DNA of 64,000 nucleotides from Actinacidiphila acididurans (GCF_016918855.1 NZ_JADKYB010000006.1:124001-188000); one strand, 5' to 3'; positions 1 to 8,661 are shown, counted from the stretch's first letter. Notes: generated by a model not told the origin, from the sequence alone. Program-made: numbers and translations.

Positions 1-122
1 GCTCCGAATCCCCGGCGTTCGACCTGCACCACCCGGAGATCGCCGCGGCTGACGCCCTGGTCGCCAGCGGTGCGAGCACCGCCTCGCTGACCGGCGCGGA
101 CGACAAGGAGGGCCGGGCGTGA
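1..122 (+). CDS. ctaD: Cytochrome c oxidase subunit I (CtaD), C-terminal end only
   Basis: Only the last 39 codons are in the window, read in the frame that ends with TGA at 120-122. The tail contains the peptide SPAFDLHHPEIAA, which I recognise from the extreme C-terminus of actinobacterial CtaD, the haem-copper catalytic subunit of the aa3 oxidase. The stop overlaps the GTG start of ctaF by three bases (GTGA), so the two are translationally coupled. Identity rests on this short tail and on the following ctaF, ctaE and qcrCAB genes; none of the catalytic core can be inspected here. Confidence 0.82.
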   Translation, partial: SESPAFDLHHPEIAAADALVASGASTASLTGADDKEGRA

Positions 123-517
123 AGCTCCAAGGCAAGATGTTCGGCGGCCTCGCCGTCTTCATCCTGGCCGCCGCCGTCGTCTACGGCTTCTGGTCCAAGG
201 AGGCGGTGGGCACCACCGCGCTGATCCTGGCCTTCTGCATGTGCACCATGATCGGCTTCTACCTGGCGTTCACCGCCCGGCGGGCCGACAACGGGCCGCA
301 GGACCGGGAGAACGCGGACATCGCCGACGACGCCGGTGAGGTCGGTTTCTTCAGCCCGCACAGCTGGCAGCCGCTGATGCTGGCGGCCGGCGGCTCGCTC
401 GCCTTCCTCGGCATCATCTTCGGCTGGTGGCTGCTGTTCTTCGGCCTGCCGGTGATACTGATGGGCGTGTGGGGCTGGGTCTTCGAGTACTACCACGGCG
501 AGAACCGCACCCAGTGA
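119..517 (+). CDS. ctaF: Cytochrome c oxidase subunit IV, actinobacterial type (CtaF)
   Basis: A 132-residue membrane protein with four hydrophobic segments (about 7-25, 30-52, 87-107 and 108-128) arranged as two hairpins around a charged loop rich in Asp and Glu (residues 55-75). This size and layout is that of the small actinobacterial aa3 oxidase subunit IV, an accessory, non-haem subunit in the cytoplasmic membrane that supports the bcc-aa3 supercomplex. The GTG start overlaps the ctaD stop. The C-terminal WGWVFEYYHGE is typical of the family. Expression probably depends on the upstream ctaCD transcript because no separate promoter is visible. Confidence 0.93.
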   Translation: MKLQGKMFGGLAVFILAAAVVYGFWSKEAVGTTALILAFCMCTMIGFYLAFTARRADNGPQDRENADIADDAGEVGFFSPHSWQPLMLAAGGSLAFLGIIFGWWLLFFGLPVILMGVWGWVFEYYHGENRTQ

Positions 518-542
518 TCCGATAGGCACCACGCGGTACCGC

Positions 543-587
543 CGAGGGGGGGGCGGGGACTCCGGCTATGTCCCGGCCCGCCCCTCG
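543..587 (+). terminator. GC-rich hairpin after ctaF
   Basis: A GAGG plus G-run plus GCGGG arm is followed after about 18 nt by CCCGCCCCTCG. The stem is imperfect because the left arm has extra G residues that must bulge. It lies 26 nt past the ctaF stop and is the natural end of the ctaCDF transcript. Confidence 0.5.
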
Positions 588-630
588 CTCGTTCGTACGC
601 GCTCGCCGCGCGGAACCGGCCCGCCGTTCC

Positions 631-642
631 TAGCGTGAGCGC
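631..642 (+). promoter_or_regulatory. Probable -10 element for leaderless transcription of the L,D-transpeptidase gene
   Basis: TAGCGT (TANNNT type) at 631-636 sits exactly six bases before the ATG at 643, and no Shine-Dalgarno sequence precedes that ATG. This geometry puts the transcription start at or next to the start codon. A GGAAC at 612-616 is noted but is not at a spacing I can assign to a sigma factor. Confidence 0.4.
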
Positions 643-1992
643 ATGAGCCACTCATCCATAGCCAACCGGCGCCGCCGGATGACCGTGCTGCGCTGCGCAC
701 TGATGCTGGCGCCGCTCGCGGCGGCGCTCAGCGCGTGCAACGACGGGAACCCGCTCGCGGCGTCTCCTTACGACGCCCAGGCCACCATCGCCTACGGAAC
801 CTCGTCCGGCGGGAAGGCGGACCCGAACAAGCCGCTGGAAATCACCCTGAAGGACGATGGTGCCAAGATCACCGACGTCACCGCCACCGACGCGAGCGGC
901 CGCTGGGTGCGCGGCGAACTCAGTGCCGACGGACGCCGCTGGCACTCCACCGCCCCGCTCGCCGCCGGCGTCCACTACACCGTCCGGGTGAGCACCGAGG
1001 ACTCGGACGGCCACCCCGGGCGCAAGGTCAGCGGCTTCGACACCACATCGGTCCGCGGCGCCGGGCTGCACGTCACCTTCGGCCCGAAGGGCGGCACCTA
1101 CGGAGTGGGCCAGCCGGTCACCGCCACCCTCAGCGCCCCGGTCAAGGACCCGGCCGCCCGCGCCGCCGTGGAGTCCAACCTGCACGTCACCTCGGCGCCG
1201 CAGGCGGCCCAGGGCTCCTGGTACTGGGTGGACGACAAGACCCTGCACTATCGGCCCAGCCAGTACTGGCCCGCGCACGCCACGATCACGGCCAGCTCGA
1301 CCCTCAGCGGCGTCCTGGTCAAGAACGGGCTGTACGGGAGCGCCGACAAGCCGCTGACCGTGCACACCGGGGACCGTATCGAGGCGATCACCGACGCCGG
1401 CAGCCACGAGATGACGTTCAAGGACGACGGCAAGGTAGTCCGGACCATGCCCGTCACCACCGGCAAGCCCGGCTTCGACACCCGCAACGGCACCAAGGTC
1501 GTGCTGGAGAAGGAGCAGTTCGTGCAGATGCGCAGCGCGACGGTGGGCATAGCCGCCGGCAGCTCCGACTCGTACGACCTGCCCGTCTACTGGGCCGTCC
1601 GGGTGACATGGAGCGGCGAGTACGTGCACGCGGCGCCCTGGTCCCAGGGATCCCAGGGGTATGCCAACGTCAGTCACGGCTGCACCGGCATGAGCACCGC
1701 CAACGCCGAATGGCTCTTCGAGCACGTCCAGCCCGGCGACATCGTCAAGGTCGTGAACAGCGACGGCCCCACCATGACGCCCTTCGACAACGGCTTCGGC
1801 GACTGGAACCTCACCTGGTCCCAGTGGAAGCAGGGCAGCGCCCTTGCGGGCGGCGGGGGCGGCGTCACGCCCAAGCTCCCCGCTCCCGGCAGCGGCTCCG
1901 ACTCCGGCGGCGGCCAGACCAGCATCGGGGACCAGGAGCAGGAGCCCCATCTGCCCTCCGACCCGGCCCGGCTGCGCCCCGAGGCCGCCTGA
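643..1992 (+). CDS. L,D-transpeptidase lipoprotein (Ig-like plus YkuD domains)
   Basis: A 449-residue exported protein. An Arg-rich n-region and hydrophobic stretch end in the lipobox LSAC with Cys32 as the lipidated residue. Two Ig-like regions (about 55-230) precede a YkuD catalytic domain (about 245-375) that contains SHGCTGMS with catalytic Cys347 and His345. Such enzymes make 3-3 meso-DAP cross-links in peptidoglycan at the outer face of the membrane. The tail after residue 390 is Gly/Pro-rich and probably disordered. The family usually has HGC(I/V)R(M/L), so Thr-Gly at the two following positions is a mild variation. The gene sits between ctaF and ctaE, as in other streptomycetes, without an obvious respiratory role. 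Confidence 0.9.
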   Translation: MSHSSIANRRRRMTVLRCALMLAPLAAALSACNDGNPLAASPYDAQATIAYGTSSGGKADPNKPLEITLKDDGAKITDVTATDASGRWVRGELSADGRRWHSTAPLAAGVHYTVRVSTEDSDGHPGRKVSGFDTTSVRGAGLHVTFGPKGGTYGVGQPVTATLSAPVKDPAARAAVESNLHVTSAPQAAQGSWYWVDDKTLHYRPSQYWPAHATITASSTLSGVLVKNGLYGSADKPLTVHTGDRIEAITDAGSHEMTFKDDGKVVRTMPVTTGKPGFDTRNGTKVVLEKEQFVQMRSATVGIAAGSSDSYDLPVYWAVRVTWSGEYVHAAPWSQGSQGYANVSHGCTGMSTANAEWLFEHVQPGDIVKVVNSDGPTMTPFDNGFGDWNLTWSQWKQGSALAGGGGGVTPKLPAPGSGSDSGGGQTSIGDQEQEPHLPSDPARLRPEAA

Positions 1993-2049
1993 CCCGTCCC
2001 GGCCCGGCCGTTCCCACGACGCGACGTTCGCCCTACGGGCGCGCGCCGG

Positions 2050-2469
2050 TCACGTGGTGGCCAGCTCCTTGCCGTTGTTGCCGATGCGGCGGCGCAGCAG
2101 GACCGCCAGCGTGTCGCTGAGGGCGACCGGGTCGATCGGGTGGGAGACCGCGGCGTCCGCCCGGCTCCAGGTGGCCAGCCACGCGTCCTGCGGGCGGCCG
2201 ATCAGCACCAGCACGGGCGGGCAGTGGAAGATCTCGTCCTTCACCTGGCGGCACACGCCCATGCCGCCGGCCGGGGCGGCCTCGCCGTCCAGCACCATGG
2301 CGTCGATCCCGCCCCGCTCCAGCTCGGTGAGGACGGCGGGGAGCGTCGCGCACTCCACGTACTCCACCGGCGGCAGGTCGGCGGCGGGCCGGCGGCCGGC
2401 GGCGAGCCGGACCTGTTCCCGGATGTTCGCGTCGTCGCTGTAGACCAGCACCGTGGCGGTCGCCTGCAT
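2050..2469 (-). CDS. Stand-alone receiver-like (response-regulator fold) protein
   Basis: A 139-residue protein. The start at 2469 is chosen because AGGAGG lies about eight bases upstream; longer versions would run through non-conserved Arg-rich sequence. Asp12-Asp13 and Asp61 in AMVLDGE match the acidic pocket and phospho-acceptor of receiver domains, but the conserved Lys after strand five is not apparent (LIGRPQD), so phosphorylation may be impaired. There is no DNA-binding domain and no partner kinase nearby. It is convergent with the transpeptidase gene and divergent from ctaE, a position I recall as conserved in Streptomyces. A role linked to the oxidase is inference only. Confidence 0.8.
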   Translation of the reverse strand: MQATATVLVYSDDANIREQVRLAAGRRPAADLPPVEYVECATLPAVLTELERGGIDAMVLDGEAAPAGGMGVCRQVKDEIFHCPPVLVLIGRPQDAWLATWSRADAAVSHPIDPVALSDTLAVLLRRRIGNNGKELATT

Positions 2470-2624
2470 CCTGGCTCCTCCTCGAACACGCCCTCGTGAA
2501 CGGTTTCTCAAGCTGCTCCGGATGCTACTCCCGCCAGCCCGTTTCCCAGAAGGGTTCCTTCCTTCGGGGGAAGCGGGCGGTGAAGGGGACCCCCGGAGTG
2601 AGCGCGAGATAAGCGCCCGACATA

Positions 2625-3245
2625 ATGACGGACGTGGCGACAGCAACAGCAGTAGAAACCGGGCACGCGCACCCGTCGGTCAACCGGCCGAACCTCACCA
2701 GCGTCGGAACCATCATCTGGCTGAGTTCCGAGCTGATGTTCTTCGCGGCCCTCTTCGCGATGTACTTCACCCTGCGGTCGGTGACGGGTGAGGCGTTCTG
2801 GAAGGCCCACGCGCACTCCCTGAACGTCCCGTTCTCGGCGACGAACACGACGATCCTGGTGCTCTCCTCCTTCACCTGCCAGATGGGCGTGTTCGCCGCC
2901 GAGCGCGGGGACGTGAAGAAGCTGCGCTCCTGGTTCATCGTGACCTTCGTGATGGGCGCGATCTTCATCGGCGGCCAGATCTTCGAGTACACGAACCTGG
3001 TCAAGAAGGACGGGATCTCGCTCAGTTCCGACCCGTACGGCTCGGTGTTCTACCTGACCACCGGCTTCCACGGGTTGCACGTGACGGGCGGCCTGATCGC
3101 GTTCCTGCTGGTACTGGGCCGGACGTACGCGGCCAAGCGGTTCACGCACCAGCAGGCCACCGCCGCCATCGTCGTGTCCTACTACTGGCACTTCGTCGAC
3201 GTGGTCTGGATCGGCCTGTTCGCCACGATCTACCTGATCAAGTAG
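2625..3245 (+). CDS. ctaE: Cytochrome c oxidase subunit III (CtaE)
   Basis: A 206-residue protein with five hydrophobic segments and the conserved stretches [15 protein letters not shown] near the N-terminus, [10 protein letters not shown] near residue 150 and [14 protein letters not shown] near the C-terminus. These identify haem-copper oxidase subunit III of the short five-helix actinobacterial type. It acts in the cytoplasmic membrane with CtaC, CtaD and CtaF in the aa3 oxidase. It opens a cluster with qcrC, qcrA and qcrB, the cytochrome bcc complex that delivers electrons directly to aa3. The gap to qcrC is 92 nt with no obvious terminator. Confidence 0.95.
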   Translation: MTDVATATAVETGHAHPSVNRPNLTSVGTIIWLSSELMFFAALFAMYFTLRSVTGEAFWKAHAHSLNVPFSATNTTILVLSSFTCQMGVFAAERGDVKKLRSWFIVTFVMGAIFIGGQIFEYTNLVKKDGISLSSDPYGSVFYLTTGFHGLHVTGGLIAFLLVLGRTYAAKRFTHQQATAAIVVSYYWHFVDVVWIGLFATIYLIK

Positions 3246-3337
3246 CAGGCCACCGCGCGCCGGTCACGTTTTCCCGGTCCGCGGGTTCAACCCACCAGAA
3301 GCACCGACGACAGAGATACCTGACACCGGGGTAATCC

Positions 3338-4147
3338 GTGAAAAAGCTCTCCGCACGACGGCGCCACCCACTGGCGGCGCTCGTCGTCCTACTCTTCGCG
3401 CTGGCGGCCACCGGGGGGCTGTACGCCGCGCTCGCGCCGGCGCCGAAGGCCCAGGCCGACGACTCGGCCCAGTCCCTCGCCATCGACGAGGGCAAGCGGC
3501 TGTACTCGGTCGGCTGCGCCACGTGCCACGGCATGAACGGGCAGGGCAGTTCCGACGGGCCCAGCCTGGTCGGCGTCGGGTCCGCCGCCGTCGACTTCCA
3601 GGTCGGCACCGGCCGCATGCCGGCCCAGCAGCCGGGCGCGCAGATCCCGAAGAAGAAGAACATCTACAGCCAGGGCGAGATCGACCAGATCGCCGCGTAC
3701 ATCGCCTCGCTGGGCCCCGGGCCGTCCATCCCCACCAAGGAGGAGTACAGCCCGGCCGGCGCGGACATCGCCAAGGGCGGCGAACTGTTCCGTACCAACT
3801 GCTCGCAGTGCCACAACTTCGTCGGCAAGGGCGGCGCCCTCACCGACGGCAAGTTCGCGCCGTCCCTGAAGGGCGTCGACCCGAAGCACATCTACGAGGC
3901 GATGCAGACCGGGCCGCAGAACATGCCGTCCTTCCCGGACACCACCATGCCGCAGGACACCAAGGCGGACATCATCGCCTACCTGCGCGAGGTCGACAGC
4001 AGCAGCAGTAAGAACCCCGGCGGCTTCACGCTCGGCACCCTCGGCCCGGTGCCCGAGGGCCTGTTCGCCTGGGTGTTCGGCCTGGGCACGCTGCTCGGCA
4101 TCGCCGTCTGGATGGCCGCACGGACGACCAAGGCCAAGAAGTCATGA
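3338..4147 (+). CDS. qcrC: Di-haem cytochrome c subunit of the bcc complex (QcrC)
   Basis: A 269-residue protein with an N-terminal membrane anchor or signal segment (about 11-35), two haem-c motifs, CATCH (Cys60, Cys63, His64) and CSQCH (Cys155, Cys158, His159), and a C-terminal membrane helix (about 241-262). Two c-type domains in one subunit is the actinobacterial arrangement that replaces a soluble cytochrome c. It relays electrons from the Rieske protein to the CuA site of the oxidase on the outer face of the membrane. The GTG start follows a region without a strong Shine-Dalgarno. The stop overlaps qcrA by ATGA. Confidence 0.96.
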   Translation: MKKLSARRRHPLAALVVLLFALAATGGLYAALAPAPKAQADDSAQSLAIDEGKRLYSVGCATCHGMNGQGSSDGPSLVGVGSAAVDFQVGTGRMPAQQPGAQIPKKKNIYSQGEIDQIAAYIASLGPGPSIPTKEEYSPAGADIAKGGELFRTNCSQCHNFVGKGGALTDGKFAPSLKGVDPKHIYEAMQTGPQNMPSFPDTTMPQDTKADIIAYLREVDSSSSKNPGGFTLGTLGPVPEGLFAWVFGLGTLLGIAVWMAARTTKAKKS

Positions 4148-5205
4148 GCGAGTCTGGATCCCACAACGACGTGTCAGAGAATCTGCCGGGTGAGCACGGG
4201 GCCCGGGGCAGCGAGCCGGCGGTCAAGTCCGACCCGTTCGCCAACCCCGGCCTGCCGCCCCACGAGTACCGCCGTCAGGACATCGACGAGCGGTCCGCGA
4301 AGCACTCCGAGCGAATCGTGGCGGGGTTGTACACCCTGTCGATGCTCGGCACCATCGCGTTCATCGCGTGCTTTGTCATCTTCGACATCGACAAGTACGT
4401 CTACATCTTCCCGTTCGGCCACGTCAGCGCGCTGAACTTCTCGCTGGGCCTGACGCTTTCGGTGGCGTTGCTGGGCATCGGCGTGGGGTCGGTCCACTGG
4501 GCCCGCACGCTGATGTCGGACGAGGAGATCGTCGACGAGCGGCACCGCGCCGACGCCGACGACGAACTGCGCGAGAACATCAGGCAGCAGTGGATCACCG
4601 GTGCCAAGGAGAGCGGCTTCGGTCGGCGCCGCCTGATCCGCAGCACGCTCTACGGCGCGCTCGCCCTGGTGCCGCTGTCCAGCATCGTGATCCTGCGCGA
4701 CCTGGGCCCGCTGCCCAGGAACTCGCTGGCGCACACGCTGTGGTCCAAGGGCAAGGTGCTGATCAACAGCAACACCAACATGCCGCTGCGACCCGAGGAC
4801 GTGGCGGTCGGTTCGCTGACCTTCGGTCAGCCGCAGGGTCTGAGCGAGGCCGACGAGGACTTCCAGGACCAGATCGCCAAGTCCGCCGTGATGATCGTCC
4901 GGCTCAAGCCGGAAGACATCCAGGACAAGCGGGAAGCGGACTGGGGCCACGAAGGTATCGTGGTGTTCTCGAAGATCTGCACCCATGTCGGCTGCCCGAT
5001 CAGCCTGTACGAGCAGCAGACGCACCATGTGCTGTGCCCCTGCCACCAGTCGACGTTCGACCTGTCCGACGGAGCGCGCGTCATCTTCGGCCCCGCGGGC
5101 CACCCGCTGCCGCAACTGCGCATCGGCGTCAACGCGGACGGCAACCTGGTCGCGCTCGGCGACTTCTCGTCCCCCGTCGGCCCGGCCTACTGGGAGCGTC
5201 CATGA
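4144..5205 (+). CDS. qcrA: Rieske iron-sulfur subunit of the bcc complex (QcrA)
   Basis: A 353-residue protein. After an acidic N-terminal tail there are three hydrophobic segments (about 58-80, 96-116 and 168-186), the three-helix form of actinobacterial QcrA. The Rieske fold carries CTHVGC (Cys279, His281, Cys284) and CPCHQS (Cys298, Cys300, His301): two Cys and two His bind the [2Fe-2S] cluster and the other two Cys form the usual disulfide. It oxidises menaquinol together with QcrB and passes electrons to QcrC. Four-base overlaps with both qcrC and qcrB indicate tight translational coupling. Confidence 0.96.
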   Translation: MSESGSHNDVSENLPGEHGARGSEPAVKSDPFANPGLPPHEYRRQDIDERSAKHSERIVAGLYTLSMLGTIAFIACFVIFDIDKYVYIFPFGHVSALNFSLGLTLSVALLGIGVGSVHWARTLMSDEEIVDERHRADADDELRENIRQQWITGAKESGFGRRRLIRSTLYGALALVPLSSIVILRDLGPLPRNSLAHTLWSKGKVLINSNTNMPLRPEDVAVGSLTFGQPQGLSEADEDFQDQIAKSAVMIVRLKPEDIQDKREADWGHEGIVVFSKICTHVGCPISLYEQQTHHVLCPCHQSTFDLSDGARVIFGPAGHPLPQLRIGVNADGNLVALGDFSSPVGPAYWERP

Positions 5206-6836
5206 GTACCACCACCGAATCCCCCACCCGCAGGCCGGCCACCCACCCGGGTGAGCGGATCGCGGAGTGGACCGACGGTCGGCTCGGCCTGTACAAGCTG
5301 GCCAAGTCGAACATGCGGAAGATCTTCCCGGACCACTGGTCCTTCATGCTCGGCGAGGTCTGCCTCTACAGCTTCACGATCCTCATCCTCACGGGTGTGT
5401 ACCTGACGCTGTTCTTCCACCCGAGCATGAACGAGGTCGTCTACCACGGCCCGTACGTGCCGCTGCAGGGCGTGCGGATGTCGGACGCGTACGCCTCGAC
5501 CCTGCACATCAGCTTCGAGGTGCGCGGTGGCCTGCTGATAAGGCAGATCCACCACTGGTCCGCGCTGATCTTCATCGCGGGCATGATCGTCCACATGATG
5601 CGGGTGTTCTTCACCGGCGGATTCCGCAAGCCGCGCGAGCTCAACTGGCTGTTCGGCTGGTCGCTGCTGTTCATCGGCATGTTCGAGGGCTTCACCGGCT
5701 ACTCGCTGCCGGACGACCTGCTCTCGGGCACCGGTATCCGGTTCATGGAAGGCGCGATCCTCTCCACGCCGATCGTCGGAACGTACCTGTCGTTCTTCCT
5801 GTTCGGCGGGCAGTTCCCGGGCCACGACTTCGTGCCGCGGTTCTACTCGGTGCACATCCTGCTGCTGCCGGGCATCATGGCCGGCCTGGTGGCGGCCCAC
5901 CTGATCCTGATCTTCTACCACAAGCACACCCAGTTCCCGGGTGCGGGCAAGAGCGAGAAGAACGTGGTCGGCACCCCGCTGCTGCCGGTCTACATGGCCA
6001 AGGCGGGCGGCTTCTTCTTCATCGTCTTCGGCGTGATCTCCGCGATCGCCGCGGTGGCCACCATCAACCCGATCTGGACGATGGGCCCCTACCGGCCGGA
6101 CCAGGTGTCCACCGGCGCCCAGCCCGACTGGTACATGGGCTTCTCCGAGGGTCTGATCCGTGTGATGCCCGGCTGGGAGATCAGAGCGTGGGGCCACACA
6201 CTGGTCCTCGGCGTGTTCGTGCCCCTGATGATCTTCCCGCTGGTGATGGCGGCCATCGCGGCCTACCCGTTCATCGAGTCCTGGCTCACCCACGACAAGC
6301 GGGAGCACCACATCCTGGACCGGCCGCGCAACCGCCCGGTGCGCACCGGCTTCGGCGTGGCCTGGCTGACGGTGTACTTCACGCTGCTCATCGGCGGCGG
6401 CAACGACATCATCGCCACCCACTTCCATCTGTCGATCAACGCGATCACCTGGTTCGTCCGGGTCGGCTTCTTCGTGCTGCCGGTGGCCGCGTACTACGCC
6501 ACCAAGCGGATCTGCCTCGGCCTCCAGCGCCGCGACCGCGACAAGGTGCTGCACGGCCGCGAGACCGGCATCATCAAGCGGCTGCCGCACGGTGAGTTCA
6601 TCGAGGTGCACGAGCCGCTGTCGCAGCAGCAGCTGCACGTGCTCACCGCGCACGCCCAGCCCCGCCCGATCGAGCTCGGCCCCGCGGTCGACGAGAACGG
6701 CGTGGCCCGCAGGTCGAGCCCGGTGGCCAAGATCCAGGCCAAGATGTCCGAGGGCTTCTACGGCGAGGGTTCGAACATCCCCAAGCCCACCGCCGAGGAG
6801 TACGAGGAGATCACCAGCGGCCACGGTCACCACTGA
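5202..6836 (+). CDS. qcrB: Cytochrome b subunit of the bcc complex (QcrB)
   Basis: A 544-residue multi-spanning protein. The ATG at 5202 overlaps the qcrA stop and is preferred over the long open frame upstream, which is only the shadow of qcrA. The first half carries the haem-binding four-helix bundle, including RQIHHWSALIF and HILLLPGIMAGLVAAHL with paired His ligands, and the PDWYMGFSEG stretch is the variant of the quinol-site region. A cytoplasmic C-terminal extension of about 110 residues (after 435) is typical of actinobacteria. It is the quinol-oxidising core of complex III. The transcript probably ends at the hairpin 40 nt downstream. Confidence 0.96.
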   Translation: MSTTTESPTRRPATHPGERIAEWTDGRLGLYKLAKSNMRKIFPDHWSFMLGEVCLYSFTILILTGVYLTLFFHPSMNEVVYHGPYVPLQGVRMSDAYASTLHISFEVRGGLLIRQIHHWSALIFIAGMIVHMMRVFFTGGFRKPRELNWLFGWSLLFIGMFEGFTGYSLPDDLLSGTGIRFMEGAILSTPIVGTYLSFFLFGGQFPGHDFVPRFYSVHILLLPGIMAGLVAAHLILIFYHKHTQFPGAGKSEKNVVGTPLLPVYMAKAGGFFFIVFGVISAIAAVATINPIWTMGPYRPDQVSTGAQPDWYMGFSEGLIRVMPGWEIRAWGHTLVLGVFVPLMIFPLVMAAIAAYPFIESWLTHDKREHHILDRPRNRPVRTGFGVAWLTVYFTLLIGGGNDIIATHFHLSINAITWFVRVGFFVLPVAAYYATKRICLGLQRRDRDKVLHGRETGIIKRLPHGEFIEVHEPLSQQQLHVLTAHAQPRPIELGPAVDENGVARRSSPVAKIQAKMSEGFYGEGSNIPKPTAEEYEEITSGHGHH

Positions 6837-6875
6837 GGTACGTCTCTGAGCTCATCCGACGTACGTAGTCGCCAC

Positions 6876-6914
6876 CGGGAGGGCCCCGTCCAGCGCGTGG
6901 ACGGGGCCCTCCCG
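6876..6914 (+). terminator. Intrinsic terminator after qcrB
   Basis: A perfect 17-bp inverted repeat (6876-6892 and 6898-6914) with a five-base loop GCGCG. It is very stable, has no long T run, as usual for Streptomyces, and closes the ctaE-qcrCAB transcript. Confidence 0.85.
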
Positions 6915-7017
6915 CACGCCTGCGCCCCGATAGGCTGACCGCAGAGCCGGTCCCGCCCGGGATCCGGCACCGAAGCCGCAGAGCCGGGCCGCAGAGCCCG
7001 TCCCAGGAGCGTGAGCC

Positions 7018-8082
7018 ATGAGCGTTGTGCCCCCCGCCGGAGGCGATCCCACGGCCTCCCGGTCGTGGCCCGACGTGCTGACCGCGCTGCTGGCGAGGCA
7101 GGACCTGAGCGCCGACGACACCGCCTGGGCGATGGACCGGATCATGCTCGGCGAGGCCACGGACGTCCAGATCGCCGGGTTCGCGATCGCGCTGCGGGCC
7201 AAGGGCGAGACCGTCGACGAGGTGACCGGCCTGGTCCGGGCGATGTACGGGCACGCCACCACCATCGAGGTGCCCGGCCCCACCGTGGACATCGTCGGCA
7301 CCGGCGGTGACCGGGCGAAGACCGTCAACATCTCCACCATGTCGGCGATCGTGGTGGCCGGCACCGGCGCCCGGGTGGTCAAGCACGGCAACCGGGCCGC
7401 CTCATCGGCCAGCGGCGCCTCCGACGTCCTCGGCCGGCTCGGCGTCAACCTGGAACTGCCGCCGCAGCGGGTCGCCGAGGTGGCCGTCGAGGCCGGCATC
7501 ACCTTCTGCTTCGCGGTGAAGTTCCACCCCGCGCTGCGGCACGTCGGCGCCGCCCGCAGCGAACTGGGCGTGGCCACCACCTTCAACTTCCTCGGCCCGC
7601 TGACCAATCCGGCCCGGGTGATGGCCCAGGCCACCGGCGTCGCCGACCTGCGGATGGCGCCGATCCTGGCCGGGGTGCTGGCCGAACGCGGCTCCTGCGC
7701 CCTGGTCTTCCGCGGCGACGACGGCCTGGACGAGCTCACCACCACCGCGACCTCCCAGGTGTGGGTGGTGCGCGACGGCAAGGTCGATCAGGTGACCTTC
7801 GACCCGCGGGACGTGGGGCTGCCCCTGGTGAGCGTGGAGGCGCTGCGCGGCGGCGACCCGGGCCACAACGCCGATGTCGCCCGGCGGGTGCTGGCCGGCG
7901 AGACCGGTCCGGTACGGGACGCGGTGCTGCTCAACTCCGCGGCCGCGCTGGTGGCGCTGACGCCCACCGACGCGCCCCTGGAGGAGCAGATCACGGCCGG
8001 CCTGGTACGGGCCGCCGAGTCGATCGACTCCGGTGCGGCCGCCCGCGTCCTGGAGCGCTGGGCCGCCGCCACCCACGCCTGA
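7018..8082 (+). CDS. trpD: Anthranilate phosphoribosyltransferase (TrpD)
   Basis: A 354-residue protein that couples anthranilate to PRPP in the second step of tryptophan synthesis. The glycosyltransferase family 3 signature is clear: [17 protein letters not shown] holds the PRPP-binding loop, followed by [17 protein letters not shown]. Length fits the family (about 340-350). It stands alone here; the other trp gene in the window is the trpE-trpG fusion at 52-54 kb. A TAGGCT at about 6932 could be its -10 element, giving an 80-nt leader. The cytosolic enzyme acts as a homodimer. Confidence 0.95.
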   Translation: MSVVPPAGGDPTASRSWPDVLTALLARQDLSADDTAWAMDRIMLGEATDVQIAGFAIALRAKGETVDEVTGLVRAMYGHATTIEVPGPTVDIVGTGGDRAKTVNISTMSAIVVAGTGARVVKHGNRAASSASGASDVLGRLGVNLELPPQRVAEVAVEAGITFCFAVKFHPALRHVGAARSELGVATTFNFLGPLTNPARVMAQATGVADLRMAPILAGVLAERGSCALVFRGDDGLDELTTTATSQVWVVRDGKVDQVTFDPRDVGLPLVSVEALRGGDPGHNADVARRVLAGETGPVRDAVLLNSAAALVALTPTDAPLEEQITAGLVRAAESIDSGAAARVLERWAAATHA

Positions 8083-8221
8083 CCCCGCTCATCCCGGTCC
8101 CGGCGGCAACTCCCCGCCGCCGGGGCCCGGTTGCGGCATGAACGGCCGGCCCGGCAGGTGGATGTGGTCCACCAGACAAGACAACTGCTTGCGCCCGGGC
8201 CCCCATATGGCAGAATTCCTC

Positions 8222-8345
8222 GCAGGTCACGAGTGACAGCGCAAAGGCCCCGGCTCGCTGTCCGGCAACCCTCCGTCCGAGGCGGGGTGCCCCGGGTGAT
8301 GACCAGGCCGTGAGCAGCGAGGCCCACGGCAAGCCGGACGTGGGG
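8222..8345 (+). promoter_or_regulatory. SAM-IV riboswitch
   Basis: The segment carries, in order, the conserved pieces of the actinobacterial SAM-IV aptamer: GGTCACGAGTGACAGC, a CCCCGG / CCGGCAACCCTCC core, GGCGGGGTGCCCCGGGTGA, GATGACCAGG closing the first helix, and the trailing GCAAGCCGGACGTGGGG. It precedes a strong hairpin at 8374-8399 and then a class V aminotransferase gene, the usual sulfur-metabolism context. SAM binding is expected to reduce expression. The match is from memory of the Rfam consensus; the covariance model was not run. Confidence 0.85.
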
Positions 8346-8354
8346 AGTTCTTCC

Positions 8355-8375
8355 GTGCGCAAGCGAATGCGTTAG
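8355..8375 (+). CDS. Possible six-codon leader ORF (VRKRMR)
   Basis: GTG CGC AAG CGA ATG CGT TAG lies directly after the SAM-IV element, with GGGGAG (8342-8347) seven bases before the GTG. The stop codon overlaps the first bases of the downstream hairpin. Ribosomes on this mini-ORF would cover the 3' end of the aptamer and abut the terminator, so a role in attenuation is conceivable. It could equally be chance; conservation would decide. Confidence 0.3.
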   Translation: MRKRMR

Positions 8376-8399
8376 GGCCTGTCCCGCAGGACAGGCCCT
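8374..8399 (+). terminator. Terminator-like hairpin between SAM-IV and its gene
   Basis: An 11-bp perfect inverted repeat, AGGGCCTGTCC / GGACAGGCCCT, with a four-base loop. It lies 29 nt after the aptamer and 262 nt before the coding start. It is the likely expression platform or an attenuator. Confidence 0.65.
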
Positions 8400-8661
8400 G
8401 GGCCGTCGGGCCCCAGATTCCGCGATGCACCGGTGCCGTACCGGCACCTGTTCCGCCGTACCACCGCGGCGTTTTCCGCCGCGACCGCACGACGCCGAGA
8501 GTCTTTTCCGCGCCGACCCGCCCCGACCGGCCCTGACCGGTACCGACACGCGCCGACCTGCACCGATCCGCAGGGCCGTGCGCTGTGGTGCCGTGCGGTG
8601 CCACGTCCCGGGCGCGGGCCGGCCGCGGAGTTCGCCTGCCTTTTTCCGGGGAGTTTTCGCC

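Noticed and set aside
652..1950. 432-codon minus-strand ORF opposite the L,D-transpeptidase
   Set aside because: Gly/Ala/Val/His-biased composition typical of GC-rich antisense shadows; no ribosome site.
4368..5201. Open frame extending qcrB upstream to about 822 residues
   Set aside because: It is the shadow of qcrA in another frame; the ATG at 5202 overlaps the qcrA stop and gives the normal QcrB length.
5187..6833. 548-codon minus-strand ORF opposite qcrB
   Set aside because: His/Asp/Glu-rich shadow coding of a clear QcrB gene.
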